From assembly GCA_030917065.1 (NCBI GenBank), contig JAUPVL010000018.1:12224-76223 (forward strand): a DNA stretch of 64,000 nt. Reading direction: 5' to 3'. A program made the position numbers and the translations under genes. This document shows positions 16,397-24,755 of the stretch, in pieces. The DNA comes from Patescibacteria group bacterium (GTDB taxonomy: Bacteria; Patescibacteriota; Saccharimonadia; CAILAD01; BJGX01). Under the pieces are notes generated by a model. It had not been told where the DNA came from. It ran no database searches and saw nothing but the letters and a program-made list of their open reading frames with translations. The first letter of the stretch is position 1. Each line of letters begins with the position of its first letter.

Positions 16397-18667
16397 CTAT
16401 TTCTTGGTTTTTTTGGTCTTTTCTTTTAGCATCTTGGTGGCAGCTTTAACATCAATCTTTTTTGGATCAATATCTTTTGGAATTTTAACATTTGTTTTGC
16501 CATCAGTAATGTATGGCCCAAATCGCCCGTTCAACACCTGTATATTGACGTCTTCAAAATTTGCTATCACCTTCTCTTTATCTGCTTTTTTCTTCTCATC
16601 AATGAGTTCTAATGCCTTTTTAGGAGTAATACTAAAAGGATCCTCATCTTTGATAGATACAAACTTATCACCGTACTTCACATATGGTCCAAATCTACCG
16701 ATGTTTGTTGTGACTTCTTCCCCGTCTGCTGTTTTGCCGAGGTCTCTGGGTAATTTAAACATTTCAAGAGCTTGCTCTAAAGTGACGTTATCAATGGTAG
16801 AACCCTCTGGTAAAGGTGCGAATTTTGGCTTTTGCTCGTCTTCAGCCTGTCCAATTTGTATCATTCCGCCATATCGACCGAGTCGCGCTATGACTGGTTT
16901 ACCGCTCTTAGGGTCTTTGCCTATTTCTCTAGCTTGACTAGCATCTTGTCGACTAATGTCTTCAGAAGCCAAAACGAGCTTGTGAAAAGGCTTATAGAAC
17001 TCGGATATCATACTGTTCCATTTCATCTTGCCTTCTGCTATCTTGTCGAATTCTTCCTCGGCCCTTACGGTAAATTTATAATCGACAATATCGGGAAAAT
17101 ACTTTACTAAAAAATCAGTGACTATCTTACCAGTATCTGTTGGGAATAGTTTATTTTTTTCTACACCGAAGTTTTCTTGCTCTGTCTCTGACGATATTTT
17201 GTTGTTAACAAGATTGATAATATCAACATCTCTTGGAGCACCTTCTCTACTCGCCTTTTCCACATATTCTCTATACTGGATAGTAGATATGGTTGGCGCA
17301 TATGTACTAGGTCTTCCTATACCTTCAGATTCCAACTTTTTCACCAGGCTAGCTTCAGTGTATCTCGCAGGTGGCTTATCAAACACACTTCTGGCAGAGA
17401 CTCTGGTGTTTTCAATCTTTTGCCCCACATTTAATGGTGGCAGTATAGTGTCGTCCGTCATCTTGCCGTACACTTTCAAGAAACCGTCAAAAACAATTAT
17501 TTCACCTTTGGCTACGAACTTAGCATCATTTTTGTTATTTTGGATAATCACTGTAGTCCTCTCGGTCTTGGCTTCGCTCATCTGGGAAGCTAATGCCCGA
17601 GCTCTTATGAGTTGATATAGCTTCTGTTCTCTCGAATCACTACTACCCTTTTCGCTGGAAAAATCAGTAGGCCTGATGGCTTCGTGAGCTTCTTGGGCGC
17701 CTGCAGATTTTGTTTTGAAATGCCTTGTTTTTAAGTACTGCTCGCCATAGTTCGATAGAATGGTTTTTTCGGCTTGAGCAATAGCCGTGCTTGAGAGGTT
17801 GAGAGAATCAGTGCGCATATAGGTGATCTTACCTGCTTCATAGAGTTTTTGGGCTACAACCATAGTTTGGCGGACTGAAAAACCAAGCTTATTACTAGCT
17901 ACCTGTTGCAGGGTAGATGTTGTAAATGGTGGCGGTGGTGATTTCTTACCGTCTTTTTTCTCTAGTGAGCCAACACTATATTCTGCACTTATTAGACTTT
18001 CCAAAAATTCTTGAGCATCTTTTTTTGTTGCTAGTTTATCTTTGAGCTCAGCTATTAGTAGCCCATCTTTTTTAAGATCGAATTCTGCAACTACTTTGTA
18101 GCTAGATTTAGCAACAAATGCTTCAATCTCTCTTTCACGCTCCACAATGATTCTCACAGCGACAGACTGTACCCTACCTGCACTTAAGCCTCGACGGATT
18201 TTCTTCATTAGCACTGGGCTGAGTTCATATCCAACTAGCCTATCTAATACCCTACGGGCTTGTTGGGCATTTACAAGATTGATATCAACTTTTCTAGGGT
18301 TGTTCACAGCATCAAGCAAAGCTTGTTTGGTTATCTCATGAAATACAATTCTTTTGGTTGTGCCGGGGTCTAGCTTGAGCGCCTGACATAGGTGCCAGCT
18401 GATAGCCTCTCCTTCACGGTCTTCATCAGTTGCAAGTAGCACAGTCTTGCCTTTGACGGCTTTTCTAAGTGCTGCAATCGTCTTTTTCGAGTCTACAGGT
18501 ATCTCATAGGTTGGTTCAAAATTCTTTTCTACATCGATATTTAGACCACTTTTGGGTAAATCTCTGATATGACCATAGCTCGAAAGCACTTGGTAATCTG
18601 ATCCCAGATATTTCTCAATGGTCTTGGCTTTTGCCGGTGATTCTACAATAAGTAAGTTTTTTGCCAT
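16397..18667 (-). CDS. topA: DNA topoisomerase I
   Basis: Type IA topoisomerase of 756 residues that relaxes negative supercoils. The TOPRIM start KNLLIVESPAKAKTIEKYLG, the acidic triad ATDEDREGEAISWH (about residues 105-118), the strand-gate KIRRGLSAGRVQSVAVRI and the catalytic tyrosine in ITYMRTDSLNLS (about 285-296) are intact. The C-terminus has three Topo_C repeats (LGRYGGMIQIG, IGRFGPYVKYG, NGRFGPYITDG) and a Lys-rich tail in place of zinc fingers. It lies downstream of dprA with a 124-nt gap. Confidence 0.96.
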   Translation of the reverse strand: MAKNLLIVESPAKAKTIEKYLGSDYQVLSSYGHIRDLPKSGLNIDVEKNFEPTYEIPVDSKKTIAALRKAVKGKTVLLATDEDREGEAISWHLCQALKLDPGTTKRIVFHEITKQALLDAVNNPRKVDINLVNAQQARRVLDRLVGYELSPVLMKKIRRGLSAGRVQSVAVRIIVEREREIEAFVAKSSYKVVAEFDLKKDGLLIAELKDKLATKKDAQEFLESLISAEYSVGSLEKKDGKKSPPPPFTTSTLQQVASNKLGFSVRQTMVVAQKLYEAGKITYMRTDSLNLSSTAIAQAEKTILSNYGEQYLKTRHFKTKSAGAQEAHEAIRPTDFSSEKGSSDSREQKLYQLIRARALASQMSEAKTERTTVIIQNNKNDAKFVAKGEIIVFDGFLKVYGKMTDDTILPPLNVGQKIENTRVSARSVFDKPPARYTEASLVKKLESEGIGRPSTYAPTISTIQYREYVEKASREGAPRDVDIINLVNNKISSETEQENFGVEKNKLFPTDTGKIVTDFLVKYFPDIVDYKFTVRAEEEFDKIAEGKMKWNSMISEFYKPFHKLVLASEDISRQDASQAREIGKDPKSGKPVIARLGRYGGMIQIGQAEDEQKPKFAPLPEGSTIDNVTLEQALEMFKLPRDLGKTADGEEVTTNIGRFGPYVKYGDKFVSIKDEDPFSITPKKALELIDEKKKADKEKVIANFEDVNIQVLNGRFGPYITDGKTNVKIPKDIDPKKIDVKAATKMLKEKTKKTKK

Positions 18668-18791
18668 ATATTTTCTAAAATGCTAACGTTATTTTTATAA
18701 TAATGCAAGTTTAGTGCATAAGTTGCAAATAATAACAGTGATGCTGACGCCTTGTCAAATATTTATTAATCTATTGGAACTGATAGTCTAT

Positions 18792-19643
18792 CTAGTTTAC
18801 TATCCATTGTCCCGCGCCAAGATTACGAATCTTACCTGTTATCTCCATCAGGCTCAATATATGCGCAAGCTGGGGTGCATCAAAGTTGCTATTATCTATG
18901 ATAGTTTGCATGGTGTTGTGTCCTTCTTCAATCAAACCTATTATCTGCGCTTCTTCTTGGCTAGCGGGTAAGGTTTTGGCTGTCTTTAAAGCACTGCTTT
19001 TCAGATCTAGCTCTGCAAGTACATCTGTAGCGTTTGTGACAAGCTTGGCCCCTAGTTTGATGAGATTATTTGGTCCTGCTGAACGAGGATTAGTAATATT
19101 GCCTGGCACAGCCATGACCATACGGTCATTATTAATTGCAAAATTAGCAGTTATAAGACTACCGCTCTTGGCATCAGCCTCGGTAATGATGGTTGCAATA
19201 CTTAGCCCAGCTATTATGCGATTACGAGCTGGAAAATTGAATCTTTGTGTACTCTGTCCTACTTCGTACTCACTTATTATCGCTCCGCCAGCACTCAATA
19301 TAGATTTTGCAAGATTGCGATTTGCAGCTGGGTATATAGTATTTAGGGGTGTTCCTAGGACTGCCACTACCTTTCCTTTGGCATCTATGGCTGCCTTGTG
19401 CGCAATAGCATCTATACCGTATGCCAAGCCACTTACCAAGCATATGCCGGCGCTAGCTAGGTCGTACGCTAGCCTATAAGTAATCTGTTCGCCATAACTA
19501 GATGGTCTGCGGGTGCCAACAATAGCTATCATCGGTAGATCTGGTATTTCACCCAAACAGTATAATTTCTTGGGCGGTGATGATATGGATCGCAATAACT
19601 CCGGAAAACTATTGCTTTTATATGTAATATCTTGTATATTCAT
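18792..19643 (-). CDS. dprA: DNA processing protein DprA
   Basis: Binds incoming single-stranded DNA and loads RecA during natural transformation. The Rossmann core is clear: AIVGTRRPSSYGE, LVSGLAYGIDAIAHKAAI, VLGTPLNTIYPAANRNLA and FPARNRIIAGLS. The 283-residue protein lacks the N-terminal SAM domain but keeps a C-terminal winged helix (about 225-280). Its promoter, minus strand, appears to overlap the -35 of the divergent RNA at 19700. With the membrane ATPase and topA nearby it points to DNA uptake ability. Confidence 0.93.
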   Translation of the reverse strand: MNIQDITYKSNSFPELLRSISSPPKKLYCLGEIPDLPMIAIVGTRRPSSYGEQITYRLAYDLASAGICLVSGLAYGIDAIAHKAAIDAKGKVVAVLGTPLNTIYPAANRNLAKSILSAGGAIISEYEVGQSTQRFNFPARNRIIAGLSIATIITEADAKSGSLITANFAINNDRMVMAVPGNITNPRSAGPNNLIKLGAKLVTNATDVLAELDLKSSALKTAKTLPASQEEAQIIGLIEEGHNTMQTIIDNSNFDAPQLAHILSLMEITGKIRNLGAGQWIVN

Positions 19644-19699
19644 ATTCTCAGTTACTTCTGTAGAGCATAAGTGTTATATTATTAATCAGTTAAAAACTA

Positions 19700-19728
19700 T
19701 TGACAAATAAGCGTAACAGTGATACAAT
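19700..19728 (+). promoter_or_regulatory. Consensus sigma70 promoter for an RNA gene
   Basis: TTGACA at 19700-19705, a 17-nt spacer and TACAAT at 19723-19728 form one of the best promoters in the window. No open reading frame follows; instead a long hairpin and a terminator do. A minus-strand TTGTCA (plus 19701-19706) 17 nt from AATAAT may serve dprA, so the two divergent promoters overlap. Confidence 0.75.
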
Positions 19729-19734
19729 ACACGC

Positions 19735-19950
19735 GTAATTAAAAATTCGATAGTACCCTATTAAAGGGAGTAATCTGCTAGTCGAGGTATAGTCTAAAAC
19801 TCACCCTCCTTTTAGATTCTCGCTAGCAGATTACTCCCTTTCATCACCACGGTCTAAATATTTATTTTGAGACTGACAAATCCCATGCCTTGGGGGTATG
19901 AAAGGGTGTAATAAGCAGATCTGTTCGATTCGTACGGCAGGTCTGCTTTT
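19735..19950 (+). ncRNA. Unidentified structured RNA with anti-SD-like loop
   Basis: About 215 nt from the expected start to the terminator. A perfect 19-bp stem (19763-19781 with 19823-19841) continues as CGAG/CTCG and then a 9-bp AGUCUAAAA/UUUUAGAUU helix with one G-U, capped by a 10-nt loop CUCACCCUCC. Loop and flank read TCACCCTCCTTTT, close to the 3' tail of 16S rRNA and complementary to strong ribosome sites here. The 3' part repeats AAAGGG-GTAAT (19900-19912), which could pair with the second stem arm instead. No hallmarks of 6S, SRP, tmRNA, RNase P or T-box were found. Confidence 0.6.
19915..19950 (+). terminator. Rho-independent terminator of the RNA gene
   Basis: GCAGATCTG (19915-19923) pairs with CAGGTCTGC (19938-19946) with one G-U, and TTTT follows at once (19947-19950). 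It ends the RNA started at the 19700 promoter. Confidence 0.75.
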
Positions 19951-20018
19951 ATATTACTAAGCAAATTTATATATTGCTAGCTTGTAGCGTTATTAAATTC
20001 AAAAAAAGAAGTTGCGAG

Positions 20019-20579
20019 TTACAATAGCGCTTTTGAATCTGCAGTCATGCCATCTTGTAGAGCATTTTCTATAGTGACGATAGTGTGTGAAATAATATCA
20101 TTGAGCTTGTCTTGCTCTGTTTTTGAGAAATCTTGCAGTACAAATTTATCCGCAGATATTGTTTGTAGTTCGGGATTTTTTATACCACATCTGATACGCA
20201 CAAAATCTTCGCCGATATTTTCAATAATGTCTTTTAATCCATTGTGTCCGCCACTACCTCCGCCTACGCGGGTACGAATAATACCAAAATTCAAGTCCAG
20301 GTCATCTGAGACCACCCATATGTCATCATTTTCAAGCTTGTAAAAAGATTTGATTTTTTGGACTGCTTTGCCACTATCGTTCATGTAGGTTTGTGGTTTG
20401 GCTAGTACAACAGTTTGTTTATCGCGCATCGTTACGAGTAATTCACTTTTGAGTCTTTGGTGTGATTGAAAATGCACCCCCCATGTTTCTGCTAGCTGAT
20501 CTATCACCATAGAACCTAGGTTGTGGCGATTTTTTATGTACTGCTCTGTTGGATTACCAAGACCTATAATGAGTTTCAT
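20019..20579 (-). CDS. pth: Peptidyl-tRNA hydrolase
   Basis: Releases peptides from peptidyl-tRNA that dropped off the ribosome. The 186-residue length is standard. Motifs: LIIGLGNPTEQYIKNRHNLG with the catalytic His (about residue 20), AKPQTYMNDSG (about 61-71) and VSDDLDL followed by GGGSGGHNGLKDI (about 107-119). The start codon overlaps the end of der by 4 nt; it is the last gene of the aspS operon. Confidence 0.96.
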   Translation of the reverse strand: MKLIIGLGNPTEQYIKNRHNLGSMVIDQLAETWGVHFQSHQRLKSELLVTMRDKQTVVLAKPQTYMNDSGKAVQKIKSFYKLENDDIWVVSDDLDLNFGIIRTRVGGGSGGHNGLKDIIENIGEDFVRIRCGIKNPELQTISADKFVLQDFSKTEQDKLNDIISHTIVTIENALQDGMTADSKALL

Positions 20580-21943
20580 TTCTTTTTGTACCTATCTCTG
20601 TTACCTTCTTTGTATTTGCTCTTGTATTCTATTGTAACGGGTACTCCATTTAGATCAAACTTGTCACGTAGTTGGTTTTCTAAAAACCTTGTGTAGCTCC
20701 AGTGCATGTATTCTGGGTGAGTAGCAAAGATCGTAAACTTCGGAGGCATGTTGCCAGTTTGAGTAATGTAGTTCACCTTGGGGTGTTTTGTCTTTACAGC
20801 ACTAGGTGGATTAATGGCGTTTGCGTCTTCCAAAAAACGGTTGAGCTCAGGTGTCTTAATAGTCAGATCTAGCTTGCTATATACTTCGGCTATGAGTTGA
20901 TTGAGTTTAGTAATATTTTGTTTGTGTTTGGCGCTTGTAAGTATTACTGGTGCCCACCATACAAATTGCATCTTTGATTTGAGTCTACGTAAAAACACAT
21001 CACTTGATAATTCGTCTTTATCTATCAAATCCCATTTGGTCACAACTATTATTAGTCCCTTGTTTGCATCTTTTATCATACCCAGTAAGTGGAGGTCTTG
21101 TGCAGTAGCAGGTTCTGTTGCATCGATGGTCATTAGGCATATGTCGGATTTCTCTATAGCTTTTTTAGTCCGAACCTTAGAGTAAAATTCTATATCTTCT
21201 CCTTTTGCAACTTTGCCCGGTCTACGTAGTCCGGCCGTATCAATGAATGTAATCCTGGACCCATGGTATGCCAACGAATAGTCGTTGGTGTCTCGGGTGG
21301 TGCCTGGTATGTCTGATGCAATTGCCAAATCCTTGCCGGCAATGGAATTGATCAGACTAGATTTGCCTGTATTGGGACGCCCGATTATTGAGATAAATAT
21401 TTCTTTATCATATTTTAGCTTGGCATTTTTTCCTTCGGGTATATTTTTTACTATTGCGTCCAGAAGTTCTTGGCAACCTTCGCCGTGTATAGCTGAGAGC
21501 TGAAAGATAGCCTCAAAACCAAGCCGACGAAAATTTGATGTTTCCAATCCCATCGCTTGATTGTCTACCTTGTTGGCTGCCACTAACACAGGCTTGTTTG
21601 TGGCCATAATGAGTTTTGCAAGCTGATCGTCCGCCGGAGTAAGATTAGTGGTGCCATCTACTACAAATACGACAAGGTCAGCATCTTGGATGATTTCTAC
21701 TAGTTTTTGCATAGCTATTTTTGTAATAGCCGACTTAAGCTTTGTATACCCTGCGGTGTCTATTAGCTCAAATTTCTTTTCATTGTGCGTGACCGTAGCC
21801 TGATTGCTATCTCTCGTGGTATTTTCAATATCAGAAATTATCGCTCGTGCACTATGTGAAAAGCGATTGAAAAGAGTTGATTTACCAGAGTTAGGCAAGC
21901 CAATAAGAGCAACTCTCGGTATGTTTTTAGTTATTTCTTTCAT
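20576..21943 (-). CDS. der: Ribosome assembly GTPase Der
   Basis: Two tandem GTPase domains and a KH-like C-terminus, 455 residues. First P-loop ALIGLPNSGKSTLFN with DTAGY and NKVD; second IIGRPNTGKSSLIN with DTAGLRRPGK and TKWD. The C-terminal part ends in the typical GVPVTIEYKSKYKEGNR. It acts in 50S subunit maturation. It sits 7 nt after the carboxypeptidase gene and overlaps pth. Confidence 0.97.
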   Translation of the reverse strand: MKEITKNIPRVALIGLPNSGKSTLFNRFSHSARAIISDIENTTRDSNQATVTHNEKKFELIDTAGYTKLKSAITKIAMQKLVEIIQDADLVVFVVDGTTNLTPADDQLAKLIMATNKPVLVAANKVDNQAMGLETSNFRRLGFEAIFQLSAIHGEGCQELLDAIVKNIPEGKNAKLKYDKEIFISIIGRPNTGKSSLINSIAGKDLAIASDIPGTTRDTNDYSLAYHGSRITFIDTAGLRRPGKVAKGEDIEFYSKVRTKKAIEKSDICLMTIDATEPATAQDLHLLGMIKDANKGLIIVVTKWDLIDKDELSSDVFLRRLKSKMQFVWWAPVILTSAKHKQNITKLNQLIAEVYSKLDLTIKTPELNRFLEDANAINPPSAVKTKHPKVNYITQTGNMPPKFTIFATHPEYMHWSYTRFLENQLRDKFDLNGVPVTIEYKSKYKEGNRDRYKKK

Positions 21944-21950
21944 ATATGGG

Positions 21951-22865
21951 TTACTTCCAGGAGTAATTGTCGAATGTATATTTTATCATATTATTAGATT
22001 CTGTAAAGCGGTCTGGGCTATTTAGAACCAATGTGACTATCTGGTGCGAATCTTTTTCTGCCAACAACATCAGGCTCTGACCGGCCTCTTTGGTGAAGCC
22101 GGTTTTGATGCCATAAACATATGGCAGATTGAGTAATTTATTGGTAGTAGTAAGTTGATAACTTTTATCATTGGTATTTTTTATGACAGCTGACTGTGTA
22201 TTTACTATTGCTTTAAAATCCGGATCTTGGATCAAGATAGTCGCAAGTACCAAAAGATCAGACGCCGAGCTCCTGTGGCTGACTTCATCAAGCCCACTTG
22301 GGTTTGAAAAATTGGAGTTGTCTAGTCCCCACTGCTCGGCATATTTATTCATTTTAGTGCTGAAGTCAGCAATGGAGCCACTATCCCAGATAGCAAGTGC
22401 ATTGGCTACGTCATTGGCGGAGTGCACCAAAAGTGCATTCATCAGACTTGATAATTTGAACTCTTCACCTGATTTAATACCAATTTTTTGATCTTCTGCA
22501 TTTAGTTCAGGTAGGTTGTCTGGTATCTTTACGATCTCTTCCGGTGAATGGTTTTGCATCACAACGAGTGCAGTCATCAACTTGGTAAGAGAAGCTATAG
22601 CTACCGGATCATTCTCGGCTTTTGCATAAACTACTTTTTTGCCGGTAAGATCGTATATCAAAGCAACTTTTGCGTTTGTCTGCAATGGTATTATATTAGG
22701 TTTTTGCTCGGCAGCGGTTGTGTATTTATTGCTATCAATACTTATTTTAGTTACTTCGTTGGGTGTATTAATCGAAGCTAAATCTTGTAATTTTGAAATG
22801 ATAATATTGGTACCAAACGTTATTTCAATTATTGATAGAAGTAGTAATACAAAAGTAACAATCAT
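21951..22865 (-). CDS. D-alanyl-D-alanine carboxypeptidase (S11 family)
   Basis: A 304-residue penicillin-binding protein that trims the terminal D-Ala of stem peptides. It has an N-terminal membrane anchor or signal (residues 1-20), the active-site SLTKL (SxxK, about 91), the SAN triad in VHSANDVANA (about 148) and KTG in YGIKTGFTKEAG. It lacks the extra C-terminal domain of DacA, so it is a compact PBP5-like enzyme. The gene overlaps the preceding pseudouridine synthase by 4 nt. Confidence 0.92.
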   Translation of the reverse strand: MIVTFVLLLLSIIEITFGTNIIISKLQDLASINTPNEVTKISIDSNKYTTAAEQKPNIIPLQTNAKVALIYDLTGKKVVYAKAENDPVAIASLTKLMTALVVMQNHSPEEIVKIPDNLPELNAEDQKIGIKSGEEFKLSSLMNALLVHSANDVANALAIWDSGSIADFSTKMNKYAEQWGLDNSNFSNPSGLDEVSHRSSASDLLVLATILIQDPDFKAIVNTQSAVIKNTNDKSYQLTTTNKLLNLPYVYGIKTGFTKEAGQSLMLLAEKDSHQIVTLVLNSPDRFTESNNMIKYTFDNYSWK

Positions 22866-23554
22866 TTTGCCTCGGCTTTTGTATCAACAAATTTGTATTT
22901 CCCTGCCGGTATTGACTGTAGCTGGAAGTCCCCAAGTGATATTCTTTCCAGCTTTGTTACTTTATAGCCGAGTTGAGACAAAGTTCTTCGAATCTGCCTG
23001 TTGCGACCCTCAGTCAAAGAAAATCTTAGCTTTTGTCGAGTGATGGTTTTTAGGTTGATAAATGTGCTTATACCATCTGGAAGAATCACGCCAGTAGATA
23101 GTCTTTTTTTGTCATTGGGCATCATTGGCTTATTTATGTCTACAACATAGGTCTTTAACTTACCTGAGCTTGGATGAGACAATCTGTTTATCAGTTCTCC
23201 ATCAGAACTCAGTATGACTAATCCTTGACTATCTTTATCTAGTCTGCCGGCAATCTTAAGAGTTTGGAACTTTTTCGGTAGTATTGAAAATATAGTAGGA
23301 ACATCACCCTGTTGAGTATGTGAACATATGTACCCTTTTGGCTTATTAAAAAGTAATGTAATATCGCTTCTATACTCGCCCCCTCTGCCGGAGATTTGAA
23401 TCTGATCAGTTTTGCTCGTAAGGTCTCCAGCACTAGCTATCTTGCCATTTATAGTGACTAGCCCAGCTTCCACTATCTCATCAGCTTTTCTGCGTGACTG
23501 CGCCAGGCCGAGCTCTACTAACTCCTTGTTGATCCGTGTTTTTTTAGCTTCCAT
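22862..23554 (-). CDS. rRNA pseudouridine synthase, RsuA/RluB family
   Basis: N-terminal S4 RNA-binding domain (TRINKELVELGLAQSRRKADEIVEAG, residues 5-30) and a catalytic domain with the Asp in AGRLDKDSQGLVILSSDG (about 102-118) and GRNRQIRRTLSQLGYKV near the end. The 230 residues match the RsuA/RluB/RluE/RluF group; which uridine is modified cannot be read. It follows scpB by 7 nt, the same order seen in many Gram-positives (scpA-scpB-rluB). Confidence 0.93.
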   Translation of the reverse strand: MEAKKTRINKELVELGLAQSRRKADEIVEAGLVTINGKIASAGDLTSKTDQIQISGRGGEYRSDITLLFNKPKGYICSHTQQGDVPTIFSILPKKFQTLKIAGRLDKDSQGLVILSSDGELINRLSHPSSGKLKTYVVDINKPMMPNDKKRLSTGVILPDGISTFINLKTITRQKLRFSLTEGRNRQIRRTLSQLGYKVTKLERISLGDFQLQSIPAGKYKFVDTKAEAK

Positions 23555-23561
23555 AAAATAT

Positions 23562-24050
23562 CTAATCCTTTTTCGGTAATTCTTTTAATGATTGAATACC
23601 GAGTTGTTTCAAAAACAAAATTGTAGTTATGTATCTGATGTGTATTATTCCGTCTTTTTTTTGTTTTATCTGTTCAATCAACTCTCTTTCTAGTAGCCCG
23701 CGGATACTTTGCTCACTTCCTATCCCCCTTATATATTCAATTTCATCACGAGAAATAGGCTGTTTGTAAGCTATGATTGATAATACCTCCAAGGCTGAAT
23801 TACTGAGCTGGTCGGTTTGAGATACTAGTTTTTCATTTTGTTCCGTTAAGTCTTGTGTCACTAATAGTATATATTTCTTATCTTGACCAATTAGCTCTAA
23901 GCCAAGTTCGTGGTATCTGGTTTTTAGTAATTCAAGGATTTTGATTAAATCAGCTTCTTTAATCTTTGTGATATTTCCCATCTCTTTGAGTGTAATGCCA
24001 TTAGGGTTCAAAAAAAGTACGGCCGAAACCAACCGGATTCTGTCATTCAT
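23562..24050 (-). CDS. scpB: Chromosome segregation protein ScpB
   Basis: Winged-helix kleisin partner of 162 residues that binds ScpA in the SMC condensin. The conserved ALEVLSIIAYKQPISRDEIEYIRGI (about residues 87-111) is clear, and the C-terminal second winged helix is present. The start overlaps scpA by 4 nt. Confidence 0.94.
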   Translation of the reverse strand: MNDRIRLVSAVLFLNPNGITLKEMGNITKIKEADLIKILELLKTRYHELGLELIGQDKKYILLVTQDLTEQNEKLVSQTDQLSNSALEVLSIIAYKQPISRDEIEYIRGIGSEQSIRGLLERELIEQIKQKKDGIIHIRYITTILFLKQLGIQSLKELPKKD

Positions 24051-24733
24051 CTAACTACCTCAATCTCTAGTTTTTTTTCATTGACTACATGTAGCTTGTT
24101 CGATTTTATAAATTCTAAAATTATCATAAACATCAATACAGAATCTTTATTATTACCAGCTATCTCGTTGATACTAGATACTGAGAATTTATTAAGCTCA
24201 ATTAGTTTACCTACCAACTCCTCACGTCTTCTGGTATTCGATTTGCGTTTTAAAGATCCTATGCCCATTTGTTGTGGATTTACTTGAGCTTTTATCGCTT
24301 GGGTATATGAGTTTGAAATACTAGTAGGGCTAATATTTGAATAACTCACAAGGTTGTTGTCATTTTTTAGTTTTGGTCTTGATACGAAACTGTTTTCTTG
24401 CATCAGATTGAACTGCTTAGCCAGCTGTTGATAGACTTGAAGCTCCTGTAGCTGCTCGGACAAGTCTTCCAGGATATTTTCGTCGTCTTGTAGAGATTGA
24501 TCAGGCAATAGAGCCCTGGACTTTGTTAAAATAAGCTTCACAGCTATTTCTAAGAACTTATTGGCGTCGTGATGGCTTAGCTCGATATAATTGACATAAC
24601 CAAGATAATCCTCAGTTATTTTTGCGATACTTACGTCGCAAATATCTAGCTTGTTACGCTCTATCAATCTTAGCAGCAGGTCCAATGGCCCATTGAAGTT
24701 ATCAAGGTTTACTATGTATACTTCTGGTTTCAT
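24047..24733 (-). CDS. scpA: Chromosome segregation kleisin ScpA
   Basis: Kleisin of 228 residues that bridges SMC heads. The N-terminus YIVNLDNFNGPLDLLLRLIERNKLDICDVSIAKITEDYL is diagnostic, followed by FLEIAVKLILTKSRALLP. The C-terminal winged helix is degenerate but present. It lies 22 nt after aspS and overlaps scpB; no smc gene is in the window. Confidence 0.95.
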   Translation of the reverse strand: MKPEVYIVNLDNFNGPLDLLLRLIERNKLDICDVSIAKITEDYLGYVNYIELSHHDANKFLEIAVKLILTKSRALLPDQSLQDDENILEDLSEQLQELQVYQQLAKQFNLMQENSFVSRPKLKNDNNLVSYSNISPTSISNSYTQAIKAQVNPQQMGIGSLKRKSNTRRREELVGKLIELNKFSVSSINEIAGNNKDSVLMFMIILEFIKSNKLHVVNEKKLEIEVVR

Positions 24734-24755
24734 AAGGCAGTTCGTCTAATAACGG

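Noticed and set aside
16404..16937. 177-codon ORF opposite topA
   Set aside because: Antisense shadow over the conserved C-terminal topoisomerase repeats.
19735..19950. 6S RNA, SRP RNA, RNase P RNA, tmRNA or T-box at the hairpin locus
   Set aside because: None of the recognisable sequence hallmarks (SRP tetraloop domain, P4 core, tRNA-like ends, T-box core) is seen; 6S cannot be fully excluded because it is poorly conserved.
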